Shown here piece after piece: positions 35,803 through 49,469 of a stretch of 64,000 bases of DNA. Source of the stretch: Hypsibius dujardini (lineage: Eukaryota > Tardigrada > Eutardigrada > Parachela > Hypsibiidae); contig LRSR01010419.1 in assembly GCA_001579985.1 (NCBI GenBank), forward strand, positions 1 to 64,000, written 5' to 3'. The notes beneath the pieces were generated by a model, which had not been told where the DNA came from, ran no database searches, and saw nothing but the letters and a program-made list of their open reading frames with translations. A program made the position numbers and the translations under genes. The stretch's first letter is position 1. Each line of letters begins with the position of its first letter.

Positions 35803-37060
35803 CTTGCTTGTCTGTCTGTCTGTGCACTTGTCTATCGTCTTCTCGAATGCACTTGTTGTTGCAGCTGTATTGAAGAAGATAACTTGATCTGACTGACCGC
35901 TACTCGTACTTGGGGGAGTGCACGAGCGGAATAACTGGACTCAGTGTACACACCCCGGAGGGATTAGGATTTGCGGATCGCGGGAAGATCTATTCGAACT
36001 GACAGCGGTCGGCACGGATTTCAGGGATAATCTGGGCCGGATGTGTGGCTTTGAATTAGGCTTCTCCCTTCTTCTGCCCTTTCTATTTTGAATATTTGAA
36101 AATTGGCTCGATGTATTATTATGCCAGCTAGAAGGGAGAAAACGGCCTAATCCTTAGTGCTACTTTATGGAAATGTCCCCTGGCGTGTCTGTGTCTGTGT
36201 GTCTGTCAAATGTGTTGGGTCAATAGCTGACCGTCCCCTGGTCACTTTTGATTATCTCCCATTACGGACTTTTCTGCGGCTTCCTAATGAGTCGTATCTC
36301 AATAATAATCAGCATCCATGCAGAGATCAATTTCGTTGTGCCTGATTTCGTTCCTACAGGTGGCGCTGCACTGGACTGGTCAACTTGACTAAAACATTTC
36401 GTTAGCCTCTTGGAATTTCATAGGCAACGAGGAAAAGTTCACTGACCAATAAATAGTCTTACAGAAAATTGTATTAATTAAATTCCGATATATTTGTATT
36501 TTCTAATTTAGAGACATTTTGTAAGAAATAATTTAAATTTCAATAGATCAGATTTGTGGAAAAAATGTTCAGAATTTGTTATAAAAAATTATTACAATTA
36601 CTTTTGAGACATTGACACTATGCCTGATAAAATGCATTACTTTTATTTGGAAATTATCTACATTTTTATTACTTCAAATATTTGCATTTTGAAAAAAAAG
36701 ACGGAAATTTCGGCCGAATGATATGGCCGTGCTTGACTGAATCAAAATGGCGCAGCCCCCTGGAGCTATTGGCTCCGGCCGATAGGTGGCAGAGCGGGGT
36801 ACAGTCTCTCCTACACGGATCATTTGATCCGGGCCGTCAACGGGAGACACGCGCTGCCAACGATTTGCGGGGCAGGAATTTCAAAAGATGACAGAATTAC
36901 AACGGAACCTTCACCCTGGGGCTCTTGTCTTTCTTGTTAGCGGTGATCGACTGATGTCTGTCATGTCTATTTTATCTGTGCAACATTTGACCAAAACTCC
37001 CCATGAATCGTTCCTAGCTTTCTGCCTTCTCAGGTCTTCATCTGTCTGCCTGTCTGCCTG

Positions 37061-37128
<68 letters not shown>

Positions 37129-40100
37129 CCTGTCTACCTCTCTGTTTGTCTGTCTGATTGTCTGTCTGTGCCTAAGTGCTTTTATGTCGCTCATGTCTCT
37201 GTCGGAAGACATGACTTCTGACAGTAAATTCCTTGATTAGCCGAAAGAACTACGATAAACCACTCTATTGTCTGCACTGAAGAGTCTGACCTCACCGTGC
37301 TTCCTTTCACCCGGTAATTTTCTCTCCCCCAATTGAAATCCTCGAAAACGAAGCTTTTACTTCCTGACCCCTTGGCCTTACACCCTCACCGCCTGCCTGT
37401 CTGGGCCGGGTTATCGATTATTATGTATATGATAGTCAGAAAATATCTACGCCCCGAGCGGTTATTATTCTCTCTGTCTGTCTCTGGCTGGCGGTATTAT
37501 TGTTACCGACTCTATCGAGCATGGACTCTCTGCTCTCGCATTTTCCATCGTCCGTTCTCTCTTCTCTCTCTCTTTCTAACATGTCTCGCATCGCTCAGTG
37601 GCGCTATTTCCGCCGGATTTACCTGTCGGAGAGAGCAAGCTGGACATAGACCGCAAAACCGGCCCCAGACAGACAGTCAGACAGTCGTGAAAATATGAAT
37701 TTCTACCTGGTCTGTCCCTCTCCCCTCGCTCACATTTCTCACGTGTGTGTGTGTTGAGAAACGGTCAGGGCAAACAAAATTGCTGAGGCTGCCGGATTTG
37801 AAAGTCTTTTTCGTAGCTGGCATGTATTAAATCTGTGTTGTCTGAATGAGTCGTTGATTTGTAGAAAAAGGTACTAGTCAACTCACAAACGTTTTCTCTG
37901 ATCAGGCGACTTCCGCTTGGCGTCCCACCTCTTTTACTCGCGGCTTCAGCGAAAGTTCTTTGAGGTGTGACTGAGTACCTTAAAACTCTCTCGCTCTCTC
38001 GTTTTCATTTTCCAACAAAACGCCGAGCGAACCCTTTGCCATTCATCGTGTCTGAATGTCTGTGCGATGAAGCGGAAACCCTGTAATCCGTGCCTAATTC
38101 CCCGTACGTGGAGGTACCTACACTGAAGAACTCGTCGGTTCATTAGCATTTGGAGCGGAGAGAGGTAGATATCACGCTCGTGCTGCTTTCGTTGTCTGTC
38201 TGCCTGAAAGCTCTATACGCGAACTGAATTGTACATCATCATCATCATTATCATTTGTTGTCTGTCTGTGGTTGTCTCTTGAGGAATCCGTTTCGTCGTT
38301 TTTTTCTAGTCCGTTTGCTAGACACGAGAGAGAGAATGGAGGGAGGAGTGGCAACAATTGGACTAATTATCCGCTTGAGCTAGCTGCGACCGAGGGCCGC
38401 GTCGTATTGCGACGAGCCGATCCAGACATTTGCCTTGACTGTGTTTGTCTGTGGCTTCCGGTGTGTCGGTTTGCCTTTTTTTTGGTCTGCTGGATTGAAT
38501 TGTGTATATCAGTCGGGGTGTTTTGAGCGGAATTCGGTTGCATTCGCGGTCTGCTCTTAGTTATCTGGATTTTTTCAAGAGCCTGCTGGGCATATATATT
38601 TCCGTTGTGCTGGATGTCTTGTTTCTGATTTGGACATTCTCATCACGCATCGGACTATATTGCATGAGGTACATTTTAATAATAGTTTGTGACGTTGCAG
38701 AATGCATTCCCAGATATTTCCATTGTTTGTGATTTTAGGGCGCAACGTCAAATTGCTGTCTGAATGTCCCTGTCGGAAGAATGTCTATCCCCTGCCTGCG
38801 ACTGTCTGTGTCTTTGCGTGTCTGCATTTGACTTATCTTTGTCTGCATCCATCAAGACAGTGCCTGTTACTACGTCTATGTCTGTCCTTGTATGTGCCAG
38901 TGTCTGTGTCTGCCTTTGCCTGTGTCTCTCCGTGTCTATCTGTGCCTGTCTGTGTCCACGACTGTAACTGTGTGCGTTCGTGTCTGTATGTCCGTGAGTG
39001 TAACCGTTTATTTTTGCCAGGCAGACATTTTTTTACCATACAGTGAATCTAGGCAGGGAGGGGAACGGAGTTTTTCGCAGACCGGCCTGAAAAAATATTG
39101 TTCAAGTGTCAAGTGTTGACATTTTTGCGTGAGCCCAGTATGAATGGTCACAAGTGTTCGGGAGTTGAAGTTTCTTCATCATCGGAAGACTCTCTGCTCT
39201 ATTACTCGGCGAGCGACAAAGTGCTCGAACAAGTGTCTGCATCTTTGGCTGGTCAAATTTTGGAAAGTGTACCCAACCAACGGTACTTACACTTTCTTTC
39301 CTCATCTTGAAAGTGCGTATTCCTTCCGTCTAAACCGTCAAGTAGCCGGAAATAATAGTTAATTATTAAAAACCCGTTTAAAAAAGTATCAGCGATGGAT
39401 ACACGAAACAAAACTCTTTCTAGAGTTATTAATTTGTATCTACATGGAGATTCTTCTTCTAGTTGCACAATACTTCATTTTAGTTTTATTGTATTAGTTC
39501 AAAAATCACAATATGCATATTTAAATAATTTTTTCCAGTTATGAAGAATTTAAATCCGCGTATTTTTTGGGGTTTTTTTCGGTCCTGCCAAATATACTTC
39601 TTCATTTGATGACATAACGTTTTGGAAGACCAGCAGAGTTGTGGATATTTCAAGCGAAAAGAGTTGGACGAGTGATTTTTCTTAAACGGTATTTGAAGAG
39701 GTTAACAGCTCCAGTTTCCGTTACGTATTTATTTACACACTAGGACGTTTCTCTTTGACCGGTCATGATACGCGGAGAGAGAGGGGGAGGCTTCTTTCAA
39801 CGTTCTTGGCTACAATATTTGGTATCAAAGGTAGCTCCAATAAACCCTCACACATCCTTTACTGCTTATTAACACCCTCATTTTATTAAGGGCTCTTCAT
39901 TTTCAGTTTACATTATTCCTAGAAAAGCCTTTGAAAATGAAGGATCGTTGTAAAGAGTTTAGCCGTTGGTGGGAAGGAAATAAATTGATAGCTGGATGGA
40001 ACTGCATGGAGGGAAATGGTCAAGTGTGATTCATGATGATGAACTCTCAGTCATCATCCCTCTTATTATCCGCTAATTACGCATCCAGAATTACGATGAG

Positions 40101-43100
40101 AAATTGGGCTGTGAAGAAGAAGCGGATTTGTTGTAATTAAATCAGGCAGCCGTTGGCTTAGATAAATAACACTTTCTTCTATTCATACTGGAACTACAAC
40201 GAAGGAACTTCCTAGCAGTAAACTGTGATTACGATAGGCAGTCACGATTAGCAGGCAGACAATCAGACAGGCAGGCAGTCACGACAGAACGTCAGGCAGA
40301 CAGACTGACTGACTGACAGACAGACAGACTACACAGACACACAGGCGAGCATTGAAGCACTGAGGCAGACAGACACGCAACTGAAGAAGAAAGATGGACG
40401 CTTGCTGCTTGGCCGATAGGTGGCGCTACTTCTAGAGATTGTCTGCCCAGAAGCGCGTCCTCTGGTTGGGCCAAGCTTAAAGGGTGGCTTTTACTTGGGC
40501 ACATAAGCATTAAAAGCTAGTGTATATAAATATATAAATAGATAAGGATATATATATTGGACCTATAAACAATTTGGGAGGATAGCCTTAGCTTCGTGTA
40601 GTTATATTGATTAAGATTGACGGGACTACGTCAACTTGTATCAAATTTCTAAGTTGACCGGAAACATGAATAATAGCAGAGCGGTTGTTGTTGAAAATGA
40701 AAAAGGTGTTGAACGTGGACCATACTCGCTTTGCCTGACTTGACCGGGTAGGCGGTGGTGTTGTCTGGTTTTTTTGGCGTCCATTGTCCTTGACAGTGAA
40801 GAGAGAGCGAGAGGGAATGAATTCACTCACAGTCACAACCACAAGGCCGTTCACAGTCACTGGTCTAGCTGCAGGTCCCTGCATCCAAAATGCGGCTCTT
40901 TAAACAGAAACCCAGCACGGACCCCAGATTTTACTCCGCCAGAAACGTGACTACACATAAACGTCAACTTCAAATAACGATCTTGCCTGTCTGGCTTCGA
41001 CGAAATCTGCCGATCAGAATCTCTGTCTGTCTGTATTTCTGCCTGTTTGTCTGGGCTGACTGACTGGCGGTATGTCTGTATGTCTGTATGTCTGTATGTA
41101 TGCCTGTTTGTTGGTCTGTCTGCCTGTCTGCCTGCTTCTCAGACTGCGTGCCTGCCTGTCACTTTCATGTCTGTGTGCTGTTTTCTTGCTTGCCTGTTTG
41201 CAGAAAGGAAATTATCCATGATGGCCGAACTGATTATGTGTCTGTTTTTTGTCCGTCTGTCATGGTGCCCTGGAGGCGCTGAAAATTTAAACGGCTTGGA
41301 AATGGAAAAGAAAAGGGAGGTGGTTCGAATTATTACTAGTTGCGGTTATGTGTGAGTGTGTGTGATGCGGTTGGGCGATTTTGACCAGCAAGCAGCTACT
41401 CTTTTCGTTCGAATAGGAAAAGCGGTCAGACCAGACATGGCGAATGAAGGTGCCTGCCTGGCTGGCTTGGGCTCACCATTGCACGCGGTGCGATTACTCG
41501 TACTCTTGTCTTACAACCTTGTCGAGGAAAGAAAGGCCATCAACGTGCGAGCTCTCTTTCTCTATCTCGGTCTCTCTCTCTTCGGCTGTTCTCGATTGTG
41601 ATCGCGCCAAAGCTCAGCATCAGCTTCCTTCCATCTCTCTCTTGCTACTTCGAGGTTGTCCGATACGAATATGCTTTCATTTTTCAACAAGCTCGATATA
41701 CTCACGACAACCTTCTACATGGAAAAACCTTCCACTTTTTACGGTTACCATAAATCGAGTTGTGTCTCTGGACTTGACTTTCACTCAAACAATTACTTTG
41801 AACACTGCAAATCATCAGGATACTATTATTGACTGAGTCGGGAATTGACGTGGAGGATATTACGTTATCAATATTTTTTGCATATGGTGGTGTTCTCCTT
41901 CAGTTTGTCTGTCTATCTGGGGAGAGGCTGATTTTTGTCGGTGAGTTGTGATGACTGGTGTGAGGCGTTGTCATTCAACAAGTGGTTCAGTTACTGCGTC
42001 TTTTACCCCTTCATATGTTTGATTGATTGGTTGATTTGCGGTTGTGGGTCTGGCAGGAGACTCGTTGTTTTTGTCTGGATTCAGACAATCGGATACTAAT
42101 ACTAGTAATCCAAACAGGCAGATTAAGGCAGGTAGTACATTCAGACGTATGTCATTCGAATAGTGAGCTTGCGACATTACAAGCAGACGAATGGAAACCG
42201 ACAAGTCAGGTTTCAGCTGAACCGTCTTCCCAGTCTGACAGACAGACACGGTAAAGAGACAGACGCATATATACTCACGGACAAGATATACTTGGAAAAG
42301 ATACAGGCAGGCAGGCTGACTGACTGATAGACAAACAGACATAGACAGATAGAGAAATAGATATAGAGACAGACAGAGAAACAGACAGACATCCAGAAAG
42401 ACAGACAGACAGACAGACAGACAGACAGGTAAGACGTCTGGTTCTGCATTCGTTTCCATTCTAGTTGAACTGCCTGCGACCTCTTCTGTCTGTGTCTGAT
42501 AGCAGTGCCCATAGCTATTATTGTATTGTTATTTTTTGAAAAATTGTTTGGATGGAATGTGCATCAGACGCCGTGGCTATTTTGCATTTGTGATGAGTCA
42601 ACAATGGGCCATGCCTTGCTCTGCTCGTGTGTGTGTGTGCGTGTGCGTTTTTTTCTCCGAATATTTCGTCATATCACTCCGTTCGTCTTCAGATTATTTG
42701 ACTCGATTAAAAAGGCGATGCTCGATCGTTCACACTCACAACTGATTTTTTAACGCGATCTCTGTTCGTGTGATTGTAGCGATATTGATAGCATCTTAAA
42801 AAAGGAATTGCTTGAGAAAAGTTGAAAGAAGACAAACATTTTGCCTTTGAGGAGGCTTTTGTTCTTTGGACACTATTGTGCGAGATGTCTCTTATCTTTA
42901 TTAGCATTTCCCTGTTACACTATAAATAAATAAATATACGATGTTCATAATCTGCCATCTCTCTCCTCTCTTCCGTGTTTACTTTCAAACCCATTCGCAT
43001 CCTTCAAAATCCTTCAAACGGGCCTAGAGAAATTGATCCTATACAAAAGGCGGTAAAGATAAGAATTTTTATTTATTTTGGGACCTGGAGTTGTGGCCGG

Positions 43101-43580
43101 GCTTGTAGTCGTAATGCCTTTGGTAGATGTAAAAGTAATGCCCTAGAGGAGGCAGTCAGTGTCAACTGTCAAATTGTGGGAGGAATAAATAAAACAATTC
43201 ACGCGCTTTTTAACGAGCCATGCAACAGACACCAAAGTGCAAATTGGGCATGGCTAATTTTGGTTTTTCTCGTTTCTTCCGTTATAGTTTTGGGAAACGA
43301 TATGGCGACGCATCCAGCAGCAGTAACGGACAGACTTACAGGAGGACTAATGAATGCCTTGTTTTGGAGCCGTCGGAAGTGATTGCGGTAAGTCTAGTCA
43401 TGCGCCAGAACTTATTGTCAGCCCACGATTGTTTTGCATGTCTACCTGCCTGTTGTCTTTCTGTCTCTCTGACTCCTGTCTGTCTTGTGTGTCTGTTTGT
43501 ATGTCTTGTTTGATTGTCTCTCTGTCGCTCTGTCTGTTTGTCTTTTTGTCTGCTTGTCTGTCTGTCTGTCTGTCTGTCTC

Positions 43581-43616
<36 letters not shown>

Positions 43617-45563
43617 GGCTACGGTATCTGCCTGCCTCTCTCTCTATCTGTCTGTTTATATCTGCTTACAAAGAATGTATATTTTGCCTGAAGCAATGTG
43701 CCCGCAATGTGTCTATTTCTTCGCGCACCCGCCTAAATTCTCTGTTTGTCTGCCTGCCAATGTGTCTGTCTGTCTTGTCTAGCATGTCTGACTTCCTTTA
43801 TGGTTGTGTGACTGCTTTCTGGGAGCAGTTAGTGTGAGGCGATCTCTTCTGTCTGCATTCCTGAATAGTTACAGGATGTCTTCCAGCAATGTCTGCCTAA
43901 AAGCAGGAACTGTTTGTTGTTTTCTTGTGTGTCTGAGTGAATGCAGCGGATTGAGCTAGTTTGTTTCGATTTCTATTTCTACGCACACCACCGTATTGCC
44001 TTAGACTTGCCTTGGGGTGACGCAGACTTCTCTCTTTCTTCCACACCAACCCCTTATACGCTATATGTGTGGCTAAGGTGCATATTTAACAAAAAATAAT
44101 AAATAGTCTCATTGTCACCGATTGGGATTATGCAAAGGAAAGTAGGTCGGCAGGCCTTTTTACGAGTACTCTTTCAGCTCACAGCTCCTAAGCAGACTCT
44201 GATCTTCTTGAGCTCTCCGTACATGTCTGCCGTGTCTGTCTGTCTGTCTGTATGAGTATCGTTGTTTTTTACGAGTGAGTGGCATTCAGTGTGATCTACT
44301 TTGACGGCAGACATTGAAGGTGTATACATTTTGGCTGCTTAATTCTACCTGATTTACCGTGTTAATAGTCAGCAAAACGACAGGCACGATAGATTAGCCA
44401 CAAGGAAAGCAAGCAGACACACACGCGATTGTCTGACCGCCTTTTCTTTCGCTTTTTTTGACAATTCTGCAACACGGTAAATAATGTTTTAATTAGCAAG
44501 AGAAAGAGAACGGCGGGGGAGGCTTTGCTCTTACTTTATTCGATTATTAATCGGAGCAGCTCTCTCTCTCTCTCTCTCTCTGATTGGAAGCGATTAGCTT
44601 TTTAGTTGCTACAGTTTAAGGCACAGTGACTGAAAAAACTACCAGCAGAGACAGGTCGGTAGACATGAAGTGAGTAAAGCAAGCAGACAAAGCGCATGGA
44701 CACCAGTTAGTCGCTGACAGACGTATGCGCATACACATAGACAGTCAGGGAGGTGGATAGACAAGCGGGCAGACACTTGGATAGACAAACAGGCAGACAG
44801 ACGAACCACTGTTGTCAGTAAGACATACAGACAAAATACTGTAGTCTGAAAGGAGCTTCGTCTAAACATGCCAGCATTTTGAACATGGATCTGGTTATCA
44901 GGTTGATCGTGTTGTACGTTTGACCTGTAACTGCACCCGTGTGATGGGCGAAAAGGATAGTTTGAACTCCTTTGGAAGTCTGGAGTGAGACGTGACCGGT
45001 TGAAGTTTATAATTTGCCATCTTGACTGTGGCAGATAACTGTCAACACTGTTAGCTCTTTAATCGAGCCTTGAGATCAGCTTTTTTGCAGTGGATACCCT
45101 CGCAACTGCTACGTGTTGTGTGTATCGGCATGTGTGACTTCGTTGTGGCACTGTCTGTACTTTCAGCGCGGCAAAAATGTTCCATTATGAAATTCCAGTC
45201 CGATGTCTCATCTTAATTCCGCAATTGAGAGTGTCTGAATATGCTTTTACATTTCAATTTCTATGCAGATTGACTACCCGGACACACAAATGACGCGCTA
45301 CCACGTAAGCCACGCCCCCACTGTCATGGCCACCGGATATTCTTCCATGGACAGCCCATCAGAACCTCCACCGGCCGCAGCGGGGCCGCCCCTTCCTGCA
45401 AGGCTGCCTGCAAGAATACGGAGAGAGCGTCTGCTGAGTGACAACAGCATTCAGGTAAAAATGATCCCTTCACATTGACAGTCACACTGGTCAACATACA
45501 CATAGGCAGCAACGCAAATGGGCAGACATTTGAATGAGGCCGTAATTTTGCAGATGAATTATC

Positions 45564-45623
<60 letters not shown>

Positions 45624-48600
45624 GTTCAGACTTCGAATACTCAGGCAGATGAGGTGGTAAATTGGATTGTGTCCCATCAAGGTCAACATAACCGCGTTAA
45701 AATCGACTTGATAGGTTTTCTTTGCGATACTAATCCAATTGTAAATGCGACGAGGGAGAGAATAGCCAGAAAGGGAACCGCCGTGGGCTTTTTTGTCTAT
45801 TCGATCCATCCGTATCGATGTCTGCCTATCTGTCTGTCTATAATATGATTGAGACGTGAGTGCACTTTCAAGTCGTTTTATGTGTCGGCTGACTTGAAAT
45901 ATGGCATCGTGGACCGGCTAAATGGAAGACTCCGGAGTAATTCCAGAGAGTGCAGATAAAAAGAGGGAAGACAGTCCCGGCACATGACAAAAGGGGAATT
46001 TTGACGGATTGATACGTCCAATGTGGGGAAAATGATACACACTCATCTGCATTTCGGTCAAGCTGAAGAAAAGAGGAGGAATAAGGGTGGGTAATCAATC
46101 AGTGTTTTTGGTGTCCTTTTTTGCAGCTGGCAGTTTCCTCCTCTCCCACCGACTTGGCGTCCTACCCGCCTTATGACCGCTCATCCCACGGAAGCGACAG
46201 CAGTAGTGGCGCTTTCAGTGCCGGTTCAGAGTCTCTTTCAGTCCTCAACAATCGGCAGGATTCCACTGTGCCTGACACCGACTCTGAAGACGAAGTGGAT
46301 CTGTTGGAGGTACGTTGTGCCTGTCTGTCTGTCTATCTACTGTGCTATCTGCCTGACCGTCTGTAATTCTGGTTGTCTGTCTGTCTGTTTTTCTGCCTGC
46401 CTGCCCATCAGTCTGTCTCTCTGTCTGTCAGTTTGTCTGCCTGATGGTATCTGTATTGTATCGTCGTAATTGTCCATGTCCATTGTCGGTGTGCCTACCT
46501 TTCTGTTTACTGGTTTGTCTGTCCGTCGTCGAAAAGAGCACTTGTCTGTTTGGCTGAATTTCCTTCGGAGAAAGTACTTTGGCTGTTGTTGTCCCATTAG
46601 TTCTCTCAAGTGGTCCGCATCTTGCCGAACCCTCCTTGGGGTGCTCAGGGCTTATCTGTTTCCTGTCTATTTGTGAAGTGCCTTGATTTGGATTTGGTAA
46701 ATGGAGCTCTCCTCCTCCTCATCCTTTTATCATCCCGGGTTTTTATTGACTCGCAGGATCCGGATATGGCTGATGGCGAGGAGTCGATATCCTCCTCGTC
46801 CTGCACATTCCGCGACAGTCTCCGTGATGCTCTGATGATGGACGTTGGACTACGGAAGCGGGAGGAAAACCAGGCCGCCGTTGATATAATCCTCGATTTT
46901 ATGCAACGTCTTCCTGCCTTTGCCCCGTACACGCAGAATATTCAGCGCTCTTTTTGCGAGGTTTGTGTCTTTATAGAATTTTGCTCCGTTATTGGCTGAA
47001 GCTTTGGTTTTTGTTTGCTGGTTTGCATATTTATCTTCTTAATTTATCTGCCTACCTGTACTGTCTACCTGTCTGCCTGTATGTCTGTCTGTACATCTGT
47101 CTGTTTGTTCGTCTGTCTATCTGTCTGCCTGCCTGCCTGCCTGCCTGTGTGTCTGTGTGTCTCTCTGTCCGTTTGTTTGTCTGCCTGCCTGTCTGCCTGG
47201 CTGTTTGTCTATCTCTGCTCGTCTATCTCTTTTCTATTTATGTCTGTTTGTTTCTGTCCTCTCTCTTTGCATGTCTATTTTCTTATCTTTCTATCTGTGA
47301 TCCTGTATGTGCATGTCTAATTGTCCGTCTAAATTTTCAGGAAATGATGTTTGCCTCGGTGGCCGGAGCCGGTTGCCTCGTGCTTCAGGACGGTGAAGAA
47401 CTCGACTCCTGGACAGTCGTAATAAACGGATCTCTTCAAGTAGAGCTTCCCGACGGCGAAATCCAGAATATACAAGTCGGCGATTGGTAAGATCAGTAAA
47501 CATTTTCTTAAGTTTCAGTTAAAATGTCTGTATGTTAACGCATTTCGTTTGATTTTGTGCTTTAATTTAGATTTAAACATTGAAAGTATAGTTATTTTAT
47601 TTATTTTATTTCAGTTTTGGGGTGATGGCGCCCACGCTGGAGAATGTCTACTACCGCGGTGTGATGCGGACCGTCTCGGATGACTGCCAATTTGGTCTAG
47701 TGCCCAAGACAAAATTCTACGAGATTCTTAATAAAGGCTCCGAGCATACTCGTAAGGTGGAGGACCAGACCGGTCAGGTGATTATGTGGCTGGAGAATCG
47801 GCTGATGGATGCCAGCGGTCGAAGGGGTCCCGTACTCATCAAGGTAAATTCTCATTGCTGAAGCACACTTTGCTTTCCCAATAATACCAAGTCTACTTTT
47901 CCTCAACAAAACTGAATATTGAATTATTGTTTTAGGCGACCCCTGAAAGACTTATTGGCTATCTCATCGAAGAGCACTCCATGACGGATCCGTTTTACAT
48001 TGAGGATTTTTTATTGACCTATCGGACTTTCTTGTCATCGCCGACTGAAATCACAGACAGACTGCTCATGTGGTATGCTGATCCCAACCTTCGAGACAGG
48101 GTAAGCTCCAGCCTGGAGACCTATCAAACGGACAGGCAAGCGGGCAGACATGCAGACACACAGACAAATAGACAGATAGAAATAGTGACATAAAGACATG
48201 CAAACAAACAGACAAATACACCGATAAGCAGGCAGCCAGCCAGCCAGACAAGCAGATAAAAAAACGGACAGACAGACCGACGGGCAGACAGACAGACAAA
48301 TAGAGAGACAAACTCATAGATACACATACAGACAAGCAGGATTTGCAAGGACAAAGACTGTCTTATTTTTTGCACGTCGTATTCTGTGATTTTGAATGAT
48401 ATTCGGTGACCCGTTTCACTTCCGGTGAGTCTTATTTGCATTTTTGTCCTGCTTCTTGGCCTTAGGCCACTCGCGTCGTCCTACTATGGGTCAACAACCA
48501 TTTCACCGACTTTGAATCGCATCCGGCTCTAATTTCATTCCTGGAGCAGTTCCAGTTCTCCCTGGAGACGCACCAAAAGGAAGCCCAACTGCGTCTCCTC

Positions 48601-49417
48601 CATGTGGCATGTGCGGCCAAGGCCAGACACCGCACTGTCACTCTGACGCGCAGCACCCGCGAGGAGAGCCTCAATTTCTCCATTATGGGCGGCTGGGACC
48701 GCGGTTTCGGAATTTTTGTCTGTGATGTCAAGAAGGGAAGTCGCACGGAAGAGGCTGGTGTTCGACGGGGAGACCAGATCTTGCAGGCAAGTGCCTGGTT
48801 GTTTGTTTGCATGCCTGCCTGGCTGTCTATTTGCTTGTCTTTCTTTGTGTCGTTCTGTCTGCCTGTCTGTCTCTCTGTCTGAGTATCTGTATGTCTTGTC
48901 TTGTCCGTCGATCTGTTTGTCTGTCTCTCTGTTGTCTGCCTGTTTCTCTGGAGCTATGTGCTGATGGATGTCTGAATTGCAGGTGAACGGTGTCCGATTT
49001 GAGCACATCACTCGCAACAAGGCCCTCGAAGTACTACGAAGCGCCACCCACTTGGGCATCACCTTACGGAGCAACCTCCGAGGCTATCGCGAAATGCTGA
49101 CCAAACCCGATCCCGACTCTTCCCCGCGTCAACGCAAAACTGCCTTTCCCACCCGGTTTTCCGCCGATATGGAGAGTTTCGAGGTGGATTCGCTGCAGAG
49201 TTCGGCCAGCAGTGCAACATTGATGTCTGGCAAGGATAGTGGTGGTGACTTTAAGAAGCCCATCATTACAATGGGACATAAGGCCCGGCTGAAGAAGGCG
49301 CTCATGAAGATGAATTTTATTTCCAAAGATTCTGCGGTGTAAGAATACAAGACTAGCAACAAGGCACGCAGACAAACAGACGGACAGATACTCTGACAGA
49401 CAGATATATAGGCAGAT

Positions 49418-49469
<52 letters not shown>

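Larger units (their letters stand above)
28043..43287 (+). other. Intron 3 of the Rap GEF gene (15,245 bp)
   Basis: The donor is CATTG|GTAAGT and the acceptor CCGTTATAG|TTTTGG, in phase 2. The intron splits CNB1, whose neighbouring halves are only recognisable by homology. Content: AT-rich unique sequence (28200-29000, 36400-36690), many TCTG or CAGA arrays, a TGCC run (35761-35812), a GC dinucleotide run near 31007-31020, and CTCF-like motifs. A phase-compatible candidate alternative first exon is at 39140-39282. I find no nested gene on either strand. Confidence 0.85.

Noticed and set aside
36157-36345. Small frame near a CTCF-like site as a possible alternative exon.
   Set aside because: It starts in a repeat-derived SVCVCVSV region, and no donor in a suitable phase follows.
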